The notes under the pieces were generated by a model. The model had not been told where the DNA came from and made no database searches. It saw nothing but the letters and a program-made list of their open reading frames with translations. Positions 44,597 through 53,923 of a stretch of DNA of 64,000 bases are shown piece after piece. The position numbers and the translations under genes were made by a program. Source of the stretch: JAXLYE01 sp046351595 (GTDB taxonomy: Bacteria; Myxococcota_A; Polyangia; Palsa-1104; JAEUJZ01). Position 1 is the first letter of the stretch; each line of letters opens with the position of its first letter. The DNA is taken from assembly GCA_046351595.1 (NCBI GenBank), contig JAXLYE010000001.1, forward strand, positions 310,001 to 374,000, read 5' to 3'.

Positions 44597-45985
44597 ATGC
44601 GCACCCAGCTGTTCGGGCGGCTCTTGCCCCTGGCCTTGCTCTGCACTGCTCCCCAGACCGGCTGCAGCGACCTGTTCGCCAGCTACCTGCGCTTTGGCGA
44701 CACCAGCGACGGCGGCGTGGCCGACGCCGGCGAGCCCGTCGATCTGCTGGGGCTCGATCTGACCGGCGTCGATCTGACCGGCTTCCCGACGCCGGACATG
44801 ACGCCGCCCCCGCCGTGCGACTTCTCCCCGGGCGCGACGACGGCGGCGCCGAACCTGCCGTTTCTGGGCACCGAGACCCAGCTGGCCGGCAACTTGACCG
44901 ACGGCAGCCGCGTCGCCATCGGCGACTTCGACAAGAACGGCCTGGCCGACATCGCCATCGCCACGCACAACGTCGGCAACGGCAACGTCAGCGTCTCGGT
45001 CCTGCTGCAGACCGCGGCCTGCACCTTCACCCCGATGCCCGTGCCGATCCCGAGCGCCACCGCCAGCGGCTTCGTACTGCAGGACTTCCGCGCGCTGCCG
45101 ATCAACACGGTCAACGCGACCCGGCCGCAGTGGGACATCGGGCTGCTCGGCCTCAACAAGAAGCTCATCTGGTGCCGCCACAACAGCGGCCAGCAGTTCG
45201 ACTGCATCAGCAGCGACGTCCCCGACAACATCGTCGACACGACCAAAGAGAAGCGCTTCGTCGTCGACGAGCGCGGCCGCGTGCACGGCGACTTCGTGCT
45301 CATCCACCAGAAGGGCGCGCCGGACTTCGTGGTGCGCGTGCTCCGCTCGGGCACCACCTTCACCAGCACGAAGATCCTGCCCGGTACGGTGGCGACGCTC
45401 GAGCCGGGCATCGCCGTCGGGGCGCGCTTCGGCGAGGACGCCCCCGTGGTGGGCATGCTCGGGTACGGGAGCGGCGGGACGACGACCGGCGTGGCCGAGA
45501 TGAGCCGGTCCAGCGGCGCCAACTACATCTACGCCTTCACGCCGCCGACGGCAGCGACGATAAACCCCTTCGAGAGCTACCTGTACGCCGGGCACTTCAC
45601 CGCCGACGACTTCGACGACCTCATCTCGCTGCCCAAGTCCGGCTCGCGCCCGCTTCAGACCTTCGAGTTCAAGGGCGCCACCGCCGCGCAGCCCACCGGC
45701 ACCCTCACCCTGAACGCCACCGCGCGCGACCTCGTCGCCGTCAACGACCTGGACGGCAACGGCCTGGACGAGCTGACCTACGTCACCACCGGCAGCATGA
45801 CGATCCAGCCCTACAAGTACAGCGCCGGCACGCTGAGCACGGCCGGCCCCGGCCAGAGCCTGGGGCACACCATCGTCGGCTACGCGATCGGCCAGGTCGG
45901 CCCCAGCCACAGCCGGCCGGATATCGTCTACATCGACGGCACCAAGGTCTACATCCGGCGCGCCAACCCGGCCTACGTCCCCTGA
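44597..45985 (+). CDS. VCBS/FG-GAP-like lipoprotein
   Basis: The protein has 462 residues. The signal peptide ends in a lipobox (LLCTAPQTGC). A short linker containing a repeated LTGVDLTGF-like element and Pro-rich TPPPPC leads into propeller blades with calcium-site-like sequences (IGDFDKNGLADIAIA, VNDLDGNGLDELTYV). These D-x-D/N-x-D-G loops are typical of VCBS/FG-GAP propellers. The C-terminus ends RPDIVYIDGTKVYIRRANP. It is probably exposed at the cell surface. It resembles the FG-GAP protein at 14850 only in general type. Confidence 0.8.
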   Translation: MRTQLFGRLLPLALLCTAPQTGCSDLFASYLRFGDTSDGGVADAGEPVDLLGLDLTGVDLTGFPTPDMTPPPPCDFSPGATTAAPNLPFLGTETQLAGNLTDGSRVAIGDFDKNGLADIAIATHNVGNGNVSVSVLLQTAACTFTPMPVPIPSATASGFVLQDFRALPINTVNATRPQWDIGLLGLNKKLIWCRHNSGQQFDCISSDVPDNIVDTTKEKRFVVDERGRVHGDFVLIHQKGAPDFVVRVLRSGTTFTSTKILPGTVATLEPGIAVGARFGEDAPVVGMLGYGSGGTTTGVAEMSRSSGANYIYAFTPPTAATINPFESYLYAGHFTADDFDDLISLPKSGSRPLQTFEFKGATAAQPTGTLTLNATARDLVAVNDLDGNGLDELTYVTTGSMTIQPYKYSAGTLSTAGPGQSLGHTIVGYAIGQVGPSHSRPDIVYIDGTKVYIRRANPAYVP

Positions 45986-46079
45986 GCCGGCGCGCTCGCC
46001 GACCGCACCGCTTGCCTCGGCGCCGCTCTGTGCGATATGAGCCGGTCTGCCCCGGCCATCCCAAGGAGAGCGCCCCGCC

Positions 46080-47720
46080 ATGACAAGCACGCTGACAGAC
46101 CCCAAGACCCGCGACGGGAGCCAGCCGAGCCCGCGCCGCCGCACCCTGTCGAAGTCGACGTCGGGGCTGCTGCTCGGCTCCCTGCTGGCCTCCGTCCTCG
46201 CCAGCGCCTGCGTCGAGCAGAACAGCGACGCGGTGCCCAGCGACGAGGAGGTGAACGCGGCGCGCTCGAGCGTGGTGCTACCGGCGGCGCCGACGCCGCG
46301 CTACCCGAGCGGCGCCGTGCTCGAGGGCGAGAAGGGCGCGCGCGTCGTCTACCTGGGCGCCGACATCGACACCGACGTGGTGACCGCGGGCAAGCCGTTC
46401 AACATCACGCACTACTTCAAGGTCGAGCAGCCGCCGCCGGCCGGCTGGAAGCTGTTCGTCCACCTCGACGGCGTCACCGACAAGCGCCACCACCTGAACG
46501 CCGACCACGTGCCGGCCGGCGGCAAGTACCCGATCGCGGTGTGGCGCGCCGGCGACATCATCAAGGACCAGCACCGCGTCTCGGTGCCGCCGACCTGGCC
46601 CGCCGACAAGGTGACGATCTACGTCGGCCTCTGGAAGGGCAACGCGCGCTTCAAGGTCAGCTCCGGCAACCAGGACGGCATGAACCGCGCGCTCGTGACG
46701 ACGCTGCCGGTGCAGGGCGAGAACGCCAAGCCGCCGCCGCCGCCCAAGCGCCTGATCGTGCGCAAGCTCAAGGCCGGGCAGGCGATCACGCTCGACGGCA
46801 AGCTCGACGAGGCGGCGTGGAACGACGCGGCCTCGACCGGTCCGTTCGTCGGGACCATGGACGGCAGCGCGCCGCAGCAGGCAAGCTCCGCCAAGGCGCT
46901 GTGGGACAGCGAGAACCTGTACGTCGCCTTCGACTTCCAGGACAGCGACGTCTGGGGCACGCTCGACAAGCACGACGACAAGCTGTGGACCCAGGAGGCG
47001 GCCGAGCTGTTCATCGACGCCGACGGCGACCAGCAGACCTACGTCGAGCTGCAGGTCAGCCCGCGCAACGTGACGTTCGACTCGTGGCTGCCGGCCTACC
47101 GCCAGAACGACAACGCCTGGGACGCGCCGATGAAGACCGCGGTGCAGGTCAGCGGCACGCTCGACAAGCGCGGCGACAAGGACACCGGCTGGACCGTCGA
47201 GATGCAGATCCCGCTCGCGGCGGTGAAGGGGCGCCTGGCGCAGATGAAGAACGTACCGCCGCAGCCCGGCACCGAGTGGCGCGCCAACCTGTTCCGCATG
47301 GATCTGCCGTCGGGCAAGCCGCAGCAGGCGAGCGCCTGGTCGCCGCCGCTTTTGCCCGACTTCCACGCGCTCAGCAAGTTCGGCACCTTCGTCTTCGCCG
47401 ACGAGAACGGCACGGTCCCGGCGGCACCGACCGCACCGACCACACCGCCCGCATCAAGTGAGGCCGCGGCCGCCGCGCCGCACCCGCTGTCGCCGGTGCT
47501 GCAGCGCGCCGCGCTCAAGGATCCGAACGGCCCGATGCCCGCGCCTGCCGGTGCGCCCGCGGCCGCCGTCGGCACCCCGGCGCTGCCCCAGGGCGCGCCG
47601 CCCGCCGGTCCCGAGCAGGCAGGCGACAAGTCAGGCGACAAGGCAGCCGACAAGCCCGCCGCAAAGCCCGCCGCAAAGTCGGCCAAGCCCGCCAAGCCCG
47701 CCGCAAAGCCCGCGCCCTGA
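46080..47720 (+). CDS. CBM9/DOMON-like lipoprotein with Ala-Pro-Lys tail
   Basis: The protein has 546 residues. A twin-Arg-like basic region (RRRTLSKS) precedes a lipoprotein signal ending LASAC. A first beta domain (about 75-225) is followed by a family-9 carbohydrate-binding-like domain (about 240-435: ITLDGKLDEAAWNDA, ALWDSENLYVAFDFQDSDVWG, EAAELFIDADGDQQTYVELQV, GWTVEMQIPLAAVKG). Such domains bind glycans or haem. The last 110 residues are an Ala/Pro/Lys-rich low-complexity tail (DKPAAKPAAKSAKPAKP). AAGGAG precedes the start. It is probably envelope anchored with the lipoproteins on either side. Confidence 0.8.
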   Translation: MTSTLTDPKTRDGSQPSPRRRTLSKSTSGLLLGSLLASVLASACVEQNSDAVPSDEEVNAARSSVVLPAAPTPRYPSGAVLEGEKGARVVYLGADIDTDVVTAGKPFNITHYFKVEQPPPAGWKLFVHLDGVTDKRHHLNADHVPAGGKYPIAVWRAGDIIKDQHRVSVPPTWPADKVTIYVGLWKGNARFKVSSGNQDGMNRALVTTLPVQGENAKPPPPPKRLIVRKLKAGQAITLDGKLDEAAWNDAASTGPFVGTMDGSAPQQASSAKALWDSENLYVAFDFQDSDVWGTLDKHDDKLWTQEAAELFIDADGDQQTYVELQVSPRNVTFDSWLPAYRQNDNAWDAPMKTAVQVSGTLDKRGDKDTGWTVEMQIPLAAVKGRLAQMKNVPPQPGTEWRANLFRMDLPSGKPQQASAWSPPLLPDFHALSKFGTFVFADENGTVPAAPTAPTTPPASSEAAAAAPHPLSPVLQRAALKDPNGPMPAPAGAPAAAVGTPALPQGAPPAGPEQAGDKSGDKAADKPAAKPAAKSAKPAKPAAKPAP

Positions 47721-47804
47721 ACGCACCGCCCGCAGGCCGCTCGCTCGGATTTTTGTCTGGGCGAGCTCGCTTGTTGGTACAGATCGCGCCAGAAGGAGGT
47801 GCCC

Positions 47805-50453
47805 ATGGCCCCTGGCCTTGTGAAGATTGCCTCTCGTTCGGCCGCGATCCTGTGCTGCAGCCTGTCGCTGAGCTGCGGCACCGCGCCGCCCGAGACCGAG
47901 CCACCGCCGGATCCGACGATGAGGATGGAGGCGCGCTGCCCGAGCTCGCGCTTCCAGGGCGGCAGCGGTGACGGTCACGCCGATCCGTTCGGGGCCCGCG
48001 CCGCCAAGCAGGCGCGCGCCGCCCGCCTCCGCAACCCCTCGTGGATCAGCCAGCGCGAGGACACCCGCCACGTGGTGCGCGAGGGCGACTTCGTGCTCGT
48101 CAACGATCGGGTCGCGGTCTACATCGAGGCCCCCGGCCACTCCGACGGCTACCAGCCCTACGGCGGCGACATCCTCACCGTCGATCGCGTCGGCAGCGAC
48201 GGCCGCCCCACCGGCAGCTCGCTGTTCGGCGAGATGCTGATCACGTTCTCGCGCCAGGTGCTAGACGCCCAGTCGGTGACCGTGCTGAACGACGGCAGCG
48301 ACGGCAAGGCCGCGGTGATCCGCGCCATCGGGCAGCTGCGCGACATCCCCTTCCTCGGCGTGCTCTCGGGGCTGGTCTCCGAGGTCTACGACTTCCCGGC
48401 CGCGGTGGACTACGTGCTCGAGCCGGGCGCCGATCGTGTGCTCGTCCGCATCGGCCTGTTCAACACCCGCACGACGACCGTCGACCTGTCGCAGCTGCAG
48501 CTCGTCGGCTTCTTCAACGGCAGCCGCTCGCAGTCCTACACCCCCGAGGCCGGCTTCGCCTCGGTGCCGTCGGACCTGGGCTGGCTCGGCTTCGTCAACG
48601 ACGGCGCCAGCTTCGGCTTCTTGCCGCGGCGCGGCGGCCTCGGGTTCCTCTACGACAGCACCGGCGCCGTGGTGCTGCGCGCCGCGCACGACGAGGGCTA
48701 CAAGCTGGCCGGCTGCGAGACGCGCTGGGTGGACTACGCCGACCTGGCGATCGCCGGCCCCGAGCTCGACAGCCTGATGGAGTCGGTGCGGCGGGCCAGG
48801 AACCAGCCGGCGTGGCGCGCGGTGCGCGGCGAGGTGCGCGAGGACGACGGCGCGCCGGTGCCGGGCGCCTGGGTGTTCCTGCGCACCGCCGACGCCGCCG
48901 GCAAGCTGCTGTCGCGCGTGCGCACCAACGAGAAGGGCGAGTTCGAGCTGCACGCGCCGCCGACCAACCAGGCGGTGAAGACCGAGCTCGTGGCCTACCA
49001 GAGCGGCTACGCGGCGTCGGCACCGGTGGCGCTCGCGGCGGACGCGACGACCGCGACGGTGAAGCTCGCGGCGCACGGCACGCTCGTGGTGCGCGCCGAG
49101 GACGCCGCGACCAAGCGCAAGCTGCCGGTGCGCGTCCAGGTCGTGCCGATGGCCGCGGTGGCGCAGCTGCCCGCCCACTTCGGCGTGTCCTCCGAGGTCA
49201 ACGGCCGCCTGATCCAGGACTTCGCGGTCACCGGCGAGACCCGCCTGTCGGTGCCGCCCGGCCAGCACCGCGTCATCGTCAGCCGCGGCTACGAGTGGGA
49301 GCTCGTGGAGCAGACCGTCGACGTCGCCGCCGGCAAGACCGTCGAGGTCACCGCCTCGCTCGCGCACAGCGTCGACACCAGCGGCGTCATGTGCGCCGAC
49401 TTCCACATCCACTCGTTCTACTCGGCCGACTCCAGCGACCCGGTCGACTACAAGGTCAAGGGCGCGATCGCCGACGGCCTCGACATCCCCGTCTCCAGCG
49501 AGCACGAGTACGTCATCGACTTCCAGCCGGTGATCCAGAAGCTCGGCCTGACCCAGTGGGCCTTCGGCATGCCGTCCGAGGAGTTCACGACGTTCACCTG
49601 GGGCCACTTCGGCATCATCCCCAAGTACCCGCTGCCGCTGGAGCCCAACCGCGGCGCCATCGACTGGAGCAGCCCGCCCGCCAAGAAGCCGCCCGAGATC
49701 TTCCGCACCATCGCCGAGCTGCCCGAGAAGCCGGTGCTCATCGTCAACCACCCCTCGGGCGGCGGCTTCGGCGCCTACTTCAGCTCCGTCGGCTTCGACC
49801 GCGACAGCGCCACCGGTGACGCCGAGATGTGGAGCGATCAGTTCGGCGCCGTCGAGGTCTTCAACGACAGCGACCTGGAGAGCAACCGCAAGAAGTCGCT
49901 GGCCGACTGGTTCGCGCTGCTCAACCACGGCAAGCGCGTCTGGGCCGTCGGCAGCTCGGACAGCCACGGCCTGCGCACCTCGCCCGTCGGCTACCCGCGC
50001 ACCTGCCTGACCTTTGGCCACGACAGCCCCGAGCGCCTCACCTCGGAGGCGGTCCGCGACGCGCTGCGCAGCGGCCAGGCCACGGTCTCGGGCGGCCTGT
50101 ACATAAGCGTCACCGGCCCCGGCGGCGTCGGCCCCGGCGGCGAGGTCAAGACCGCACCGCCCGGCCCCCTGCCCTTCAGCGTCGTCGTCCAGAGCCCGCG
50201 CTGGCTCGCGGCCTCGCGGCTCGAGGTCATCGTCGACGGCGAGACCACCGACACCGTCGAGCTGCGCGAGTCCGTGACCGTGCCGCCGCAGGGCCGCCGC
50301 TACGAGGCGACCGTCAACGTCGCGGCGAAGTCCATGCGGCCGCAGCACTGGGTCGTCTTCCACGCCAGCACGCCCGGCAGCCCCGGTAAGGACCTGTCCC
50401 CGCTGCACCCGGGTCGCCGCCCCTTCGCGGTCTCAAACCCGATCTTCTTCTAG
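47805..50453 (+). CDS. CehA/McbA-type PHP metallohydrolase lipoprotein
   Basis: The protein has 882 residues from the ATG at 47805, five bases after AAGGAGG (a GTG at 47799 is too close). The lipobox is SLSLSC. A large beta-rich N-part includes a carboxypeptidase-regulatory-like insert (VRGEVREDDGAPVPGAWVF, NEKGEFELHAPP). The PHP domain (about 530-790) shows the metal ligands: CADFHIHSFYSADSSDP, SSEHEYVIDF, LIVNHPSG and VGSSDSHG. Family members hydrolyse phosphoesters or carbamates. This one should act outside the cytoplasm. Substrate unknown. A terminator-like hairpin follows. Confidence 0.85.
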   Translation: MAPGLVKIASRSAAILCCSLSLSCGTAPPETEPPPDPTMRMEARCPSSRFQGGSGDGHADPFGARAAKQARAARLRNPSWISQREDTRHVVREGDFVLVNDRVAVYIEAPGHSDGYQPYGGDILTVDRVGSDGRPTGSSLFGEMLITFSRQVLDAQSVTVLNDGSDGKAAVIRAIGQLRDIPFLGVLSGLVSEVYDFPAAVDYVLEPGADRVLVRIGLFNTRTTTVDLSQLQLVGFFNGSRSQSYTPEAGFASVPSDLGWLGFVNDGASFGFLPRRGGLGFLYDSTGAVVLRAAHDEGYKLAGCETRWVDYADLAIAGPELDSLMESVRRARNQPAWRAVRGEVREDDGAPVPGAWVFLRTADAAGKLLSRVRTNEKGEFELHAPPTNQAVKTELVAYQSGYAASAPVALAADATTATVKLAAHGTLVVRAEDAATKRKLPVRVQVVPMAAVAQLPAHFGVSSEVNGRLIQDFAVTGETRLSVPPGQHRVIVSRGYEWELVEQTVDVAAGKTVEVTASLAHSVDTSGVMCADFHIHSFYSADSSDPVDYKVKGAIADGLDIPVSSEHEYVIDFQPVIQKLGLTQWAFGMPSEEFTTFTWGHFGIIPKYPLPLEPNRGAIDWSSPPAKKPPEIFRTIAELPEKPVLIVNHPSGGGFGAYFSSVGFDRDSATGDAEMWSDQFGAVEVFNDSDLESNRKKSLADWFALLNHGKRVWAVGSSDSHGLRTSPVGYPRTCLTFGHDSPERLTSEAVRDALRSGQATVSGGLYISVTGPGGVGPGGEVKTAPPGPLPFSVVVQSPRWLAASRLEVIVDGETTDTVELRESVTVPPQGRRYEATVNVAAKSMRPQHWVVFHASTPGSPGKDLSPLHPGRRPFAVSNPIFF

Positions 50454-50519
50454 CCCGCCTCCCCGTCCCTTTCGATCGGGCACCCCGACGCGGCCCCAGA
50501 TCGGGGATCGAGCCGGATC

Positions 50520-50539
50520 CGGGAGCCGCCGGGCTCCCG
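50520..50539 (+). terminator. GC-rich hairpin after the PHP gene
   Basis: CGGGAGCC (50520-50527) pairs perfectly with GGCTCCCG (50532-50539), four-base loop, 67 bp after the stop. There is no U-tract. Confidence 0.4.
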
Positions 50540-50677
50540 CGCCTGCTCCCCGGTCACGCCCCCTTGACACCCGCTTTCCGACCGACTTCTCGACGGAAGA
50601 CCACCCCTTCCGCGGGCATCCGGCGCGAGGCTAACCAGGCAGAGTCGCTGCCGTCTGAGCCCGGGACGAACCTTGAC

Positions 50678-50683
50678 TAAAAT
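50678..50683 (+). promoter_or_regulatory. candidate -10 of the MshEN-GAF gene
   Basis: TAAAAT lies 24 bp before the GTG start, in GC-rich surroundings. Between them, an ATG at 50692 opens a seven-codon frame (MELTYCA) that ends after the GTG, so a minute leader peptide could overlap the gene start. There is no clear -35. Confidence 0.3.
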
Positions 50684-50707
50684 CGGGGGACATGGAATTG
50701 ACATACT

Positions 50708-52456
50708 GTGCCTGACAAAGCAGCCGCCATCTTCCTCAAGACCGGAGTCCTGACCCCACAAGGTCTAGCCGCCGCCCAGGCGCTCAAGCAGCGCGACGGC
50801 GGGACGCTCAGCGAGGCCATCCTGCGCCTGGGCCTGCTCGACGAGGAGCACCTGGTCTCCGCGTTCCAGAAGAACCTGATGATTCCGCGCGTCTCGGCCG
50901 CGGCGCTCGCCCGTGTGGCACGAGACGTGCTGCAGGCCGTGCCGCCGCATATGGCCGCCGAGCTGCGGGTCATCCCGACGGACATCGACAGCTCGGGCAA
51001 CCTGACGCTGGCCATGGTGGACCCGTCCGACGATCACGCGGCGGACGAGGTCGCGGCCTACACCCAGCGCCAGGTCCAGCGCGCGGTCGCCTCTCCGACG
51101 GCGATGCGCGAGGCGCTGCGGACGCACTACGGCGTGTTCCTGAACAAGCCGGGCAGCGCCAAGGCGGGGGTCTCGTCGCCGGCCAATGCGCCGGTCGCGG
51201 CCACGCCGGCGGCACCGGCCGCGCCGGCTCCGGCGGCTGCACCGACCCCGGCAGCGACACCGGCTCCGGCGGCTGCAGCGCCCAACCCGAGCCCGGTTCC
51301 GAGCAAGCCCGCTGCCGCCGCGCAGGTCGCTACCAAGCCTGCTGCCGCGCAGGTTGCTACCAAGCCCGCCGCCGCGCAGGTCGCTACCAAGCCCGCCGCC
51401 GCGCAGGTTGCCACCAAGCCCGCCGCTGCGCAGGTCGCCACCAAGCCCGCTGCCGCGCAGGTCGCCACCAAGCCCGCTGCCGCGCAGGTCGCCACCAAGC
51501 CCGCCGCTGCGCAGGTCGCTACCAAGCCTGCTGCCGCGCAGGTCGCCACCAAGCCCGCTGCCGCACAGGTCGCCACCAAGCCGGCGGCCACGGCTCCGGC
51601 GGCGACCGCTCCGGCGGCGACCGCTCCGGCGGCGACCGCTCCGGCAGCGACCAAGCCGGCGGTGACGGCGGCCGCGCCGGTGGCGACCAAGCCCGTCGCC
51701 GCGGCCCCGGTGGCGACCAAGCCCGTCGCCGCGGCCCCGGTGGCGACCAAGCCCGTCGCCGCGACCCCGGCGGTCGCCAGCAAACCGGTGACGTCGACAC
51801 CGAGCACGGCCCCGGCCGCGGCGGCCAAGCCCGCGACCGCGACCCCGTTCAAGCCGGCCGTCGCCACGCCGGCGCAGAAGCCGGCCACCAGCCCGCGCTC
51901 GCTCGAGGCGCTGGCCCGCGCTCTCAACCCCGACGGCACGCCGGTGGTGGCCGCCAAGGCCCCCGCGCCCGCCGGGGACGTCGGCCCCTTCGGCTCGTTC
52001 ATCGAGAAGATGCGCGCCGCCAGCGAGCGTGATCAGGTCGTGTCGCTGCTGCTCGACGCCATGAGCGGGCTCGCGGACGTCGTCGGCCTGTTCGTGCTGC
52101 AGCAGAAGGCGCTCGCCTGTCTCGACGGGCGCGGCGCGGACCACATGGTCATGAGCATGAAGTGGTTCACCGTCGCCGCCGAGGAGGACTCGATCTTCAA
52201 CGACGTCATGACCTCGCGCGAGCCGCACATCGGCACCGTGCCCGAGAGCAAGCGCGCGGCGCTGGCCGCCCTCGGCAGCTCCGACGGCAAGCTGGCGCTG
52301 GTGCCGCTGGTCGTCGGGCAGAAGAGCATCGGCGTGCTCTACGCGGACGAGCTCAAGAAGGACCTGCAGCCGCTGACCAGCAGCCTCAAGACGCTCACGC
52401 AGGAGGCGGGCTCCGCCTTCACCCGGATCATCCTGCAGCGCAAGAAGCAGGGCTGA
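50708..52456 (+). CDS. MshEN domain plus Ala-rich repeat linker plus GAF domain
   Basis: The protein has 582 residues from a GTG. Residues 1-140 match the GspE/PilB N-terminal MshEN fold (FLKTGVLTPQGLAAAQALKQ, LLDEEHLVSAFQKNLMIPRV, LTLAMVDPSDDHAADEVAAY), a module that can bind cyclic-di-GMP. Residues about 150-390 are an Ala/Pro/Thr-rich linker with ten AAAQVATKP copies, then TAPAA and VATKPVAAAP repeats. The C-terminus (about 415-578) is a GAF-like domain (VVSLLLDAMSGLADVVGLFVL, VPLVVGQKSIGVLYAD). No ATPase is attached. It may relay nucleotide signals to motility or secretion machinery; that is inference. Confidence 0.8.
   Translation: MPDKAAAIFLKTGVLTPQGLAAAQALKQRDGGTLSEAILRLGLLDEEHLVSAFQKNLMIPRVSAAALARVARDVLQAVPPHMAAELRVIPTDIDSSGNLTLAMVDPSDDHAADEVAAYTQRQVQRAVASPTAMREALRTHYGVFLNKPGSAKAGVSSPANAPVAATPAAPAAPAPAAAPTPAATPAPAAAAPNPSPVPSKPAAAAQVATKPAAAQVATKPAAAQVATKPAAAQVATKPAAAQVATKPAAAQVATKPAAAQVATKPAAAQVATKPAAAQVATKPAAAQVATKPAATAPAATAPAATAPAATAPAATKPAVTAAAPVATKPVAAAPVATKPVAAAPVATKPVAATPAVASKPVTSTPSTAPAAAAKPATATPFKPAVATPAQKPATSPRSLEALARALNPDGTPVVAAKAPAPAGDVGPFGSFIEKMRAASERDQVVSLLLDAMSGLADVVGLFVLQQKALACLDGRGADHMVMSMKWFTVAAEEDSIFNDVMTSREPHIGTVPESKRAALAALGSSDGKLALVPLVVGQKSIGVLYADELKKDLQPLTSSLKTLTQEAGSAFTRIILQRKKQG
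51313..51585 (+). repeat. ten 27-bp coding repeats
   Basis: Ten near-identical 27-bp units encode AAAQVATKP. They differ almost only at synonymous third positions (GCT/GCC and GTC/GTT). Shorter 15-bp and about 30-bp repeats follow to 51770. Copy number is likely to vary between strains. Confidence 0.88.
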
Positions 52457-52580
52457 GCAGGCGCCGGCCTGCTGCCTCGCTCCGCCCTGCCCTCCTCGGG
52501 CCGCTCCGTCTCCCTCGCTCCTCGGACAGATTTTTCTTCACCCGGCATGCGGGCCGCCGCGGCTGCGGTAGTCTGCGCGC

Positions 52581-53888
52581 ATGCACGATCCGTCTGTCCC
52601 CGCGGTGGCGCCCCGGCTGCGTCGCTCGCTCTCGGCGCCCAACCTGGCGCTGCGCCACAGCGGCGATCCCGAGGCGGCGCAGCTCCTCGTGCGGGCGCTC
52701 GGCGTGCCGCCGCTGCCCACCGAGGTCCTGCCCGAAGATCAGGCGCTCATCGAGGGCGCGCTGGCGACGCACCTGTTCCACAGCTTCGCGGCGCGCACCC
52801 ACCCGCTCCTGGTGCGCCACCTGCTCGCCGACGTCCGGCCCGAGCAGGCGGTGCTTGACCCGTTCGCCGGCAGCGGCACGGTGCTGATCGAGGGGATGCT
52901 GCGCGGCGCGCGCGCGGTCGGCTGCGACATCAGCGAGCTGGCGGTGCGGCTGGCCCGCCTCAAGTCGACGCCGATGCCGCCGGGCATGCAGGCGGCGCTC
53001 GTCGAGAAGGCCGGCACCGTCGCTGCCGCCTCGACCGAGCGGGTCAAGGCGCGGCGGCGCCCGAGCAAGAACTGGGACCAGCCCGAGCACTACCTGCCGC
53101 ACATCTACCTGGAGCTGTGCGGCCTGCGCGAGGAGATCGCGGCCGTGGTCAAGAGCGATCCGCCGCTCGGCGAGGCGCTGCTCCTGGTGCTGTCGTCGAT
53201 CCTCATCAAGCTGTCGCGCCAGCGCGCCGAGTCGCGCCCTGAAGCCGTCGAGCGCTCGCTCGGCAAGGGCCTGCCGACGCGGCTGTTCCTGCGCAAGGCC
53301 GAGGAGCTCGCGCGGCTGCACGCGGCGCTGTGGCAGCGCCTGCCGACCCCGCGGCCGCCGCGCCCGCTGGTGGTGCAGGGCGACGCGCGCAGCTGCCTTA
53401 TGCCCGGGGCCCCCGGGGCGCTGCCGCTGTGGCCGGGCAGCGTCGACTGCGTGGTGACCTCGCCGCCGTACCTGGGGACGTATGACTACGCCAGCCACCA
53501 CGCGCGGCGCTACGCCTGGCTCGACATCGACCCGCAGCCGATCGAGCGCGGCGAGATGGCGGCGCGGCGGCACGGCGAGAAGCTGACGCTGCCGGCGCTG
53601 CTCGGCAACCACCAGCGCGACACCGAGGCCTGGGTCGGCGCGGTGGCGCGGCTGCTCAAGCCGACGGCGCGGCTCTACGTGCTGGTCGGTGACTCGCTGG
53701 TCAGCGGCGAGCACATCGACGGCGCGCGGCCGATCCTGCACGCGGCGGAGCGCTGCGGGCTGCGGCTCCTGGCGCGCGCCGCGGCCGAGCGCCCGCACTT
53801 CTTCCGCCCCCGGGCCGCGACCGGTGCCGATCCGCGCTCGCTGCCGCCGCGCTGCGAGCACCTGCTGCTGCTGGTCCCGTCGGCCTGA
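52581..53888 (+). CDS. DNA methyltransferase-like protein (N6-A/N4-C type), orphan
   Basis: The protein has 435 residues. The AdoMet-binding motif DPFAGSGTVLIEGML (about 94-108) is followed by the acidic strand AVGCDIS. The catalytic motif TSPPYLGTYDY appears late (about 293-303), after a helical insert that could be a target-recognition region. This I-then-IV order occurs in several amino-methyltransferase groups, some of which act on RNA. No restriction endonuclease or specificity gene is adjacent, so it is probably a solitary modification enzyme or a homologue with another substrate. A TAGTCT hexamer lies just before the ATG. Confidence 0.8.
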   Translation: MHDPSVPAVAPRLRRSLSAPNLALRHSGDPEAAQLLVRALGVPPLPTEVLPEDQALIEGALATHLFHSFAARTHPLLVRHLLADVRPEQAVLDPFAGSGTVLIEGMLRGARAVGCDISELAVRLARLKSTPMPPGMQAALVEKAGTVAAASTERVKARRRPSKNWDQPEHYLPHIYLELCGLREEIAAVVKSDPPLGEALLLVLSSILIKLSRQRAESRPEAVERSLGKGLPTRLFLRKAEELARLHAALWQRLPTPRPPRPLVVQGDARSCLMPGAPGALPLWPGSVDCVVTSPPYLGTYDYASHHARRYAWLDIDPQPIERGEMAARRHGEKLTLPALLGNHQRDTEAWVGAVARLLKPTARLYVLVGDSLVSGEHIDGARPILHAAERCGLRLLARAAAERPHFFRPRAATGADPRSLPPRCEHLLLLVPSA

Positions 53889-53920
53889 GGCCGCCTGAGG
53901 CCGCCTGGGGTCGCCTGAGG
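53881..53920. repeat. 10-bp tandem repeats at a gene border
   Basis: Four imperfect copies of CCGCCTGAGG run from 53881 to 53920. The first contains the stop codon of the methyltransferase-like gene, and the last ends three bases before the next ATG. Confidence 0.7.
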
Positions 53921-53923
53921 CTG

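Noticed and set aside
50564..50592. A TTGACA -35 promoter before the MshEN-GAF gene
   Set aside because: The hexamer at 50564 is perfect, but no acceptable -10 lies 16-19 bp downstream; the TAAAAT at 50678 is nearer the gene.
51313..51585. CRISPR-like regular repeats
   Set aside because: The units are contiguous 27-bp coding repeats with no unique spacers and no cas genes nearby.
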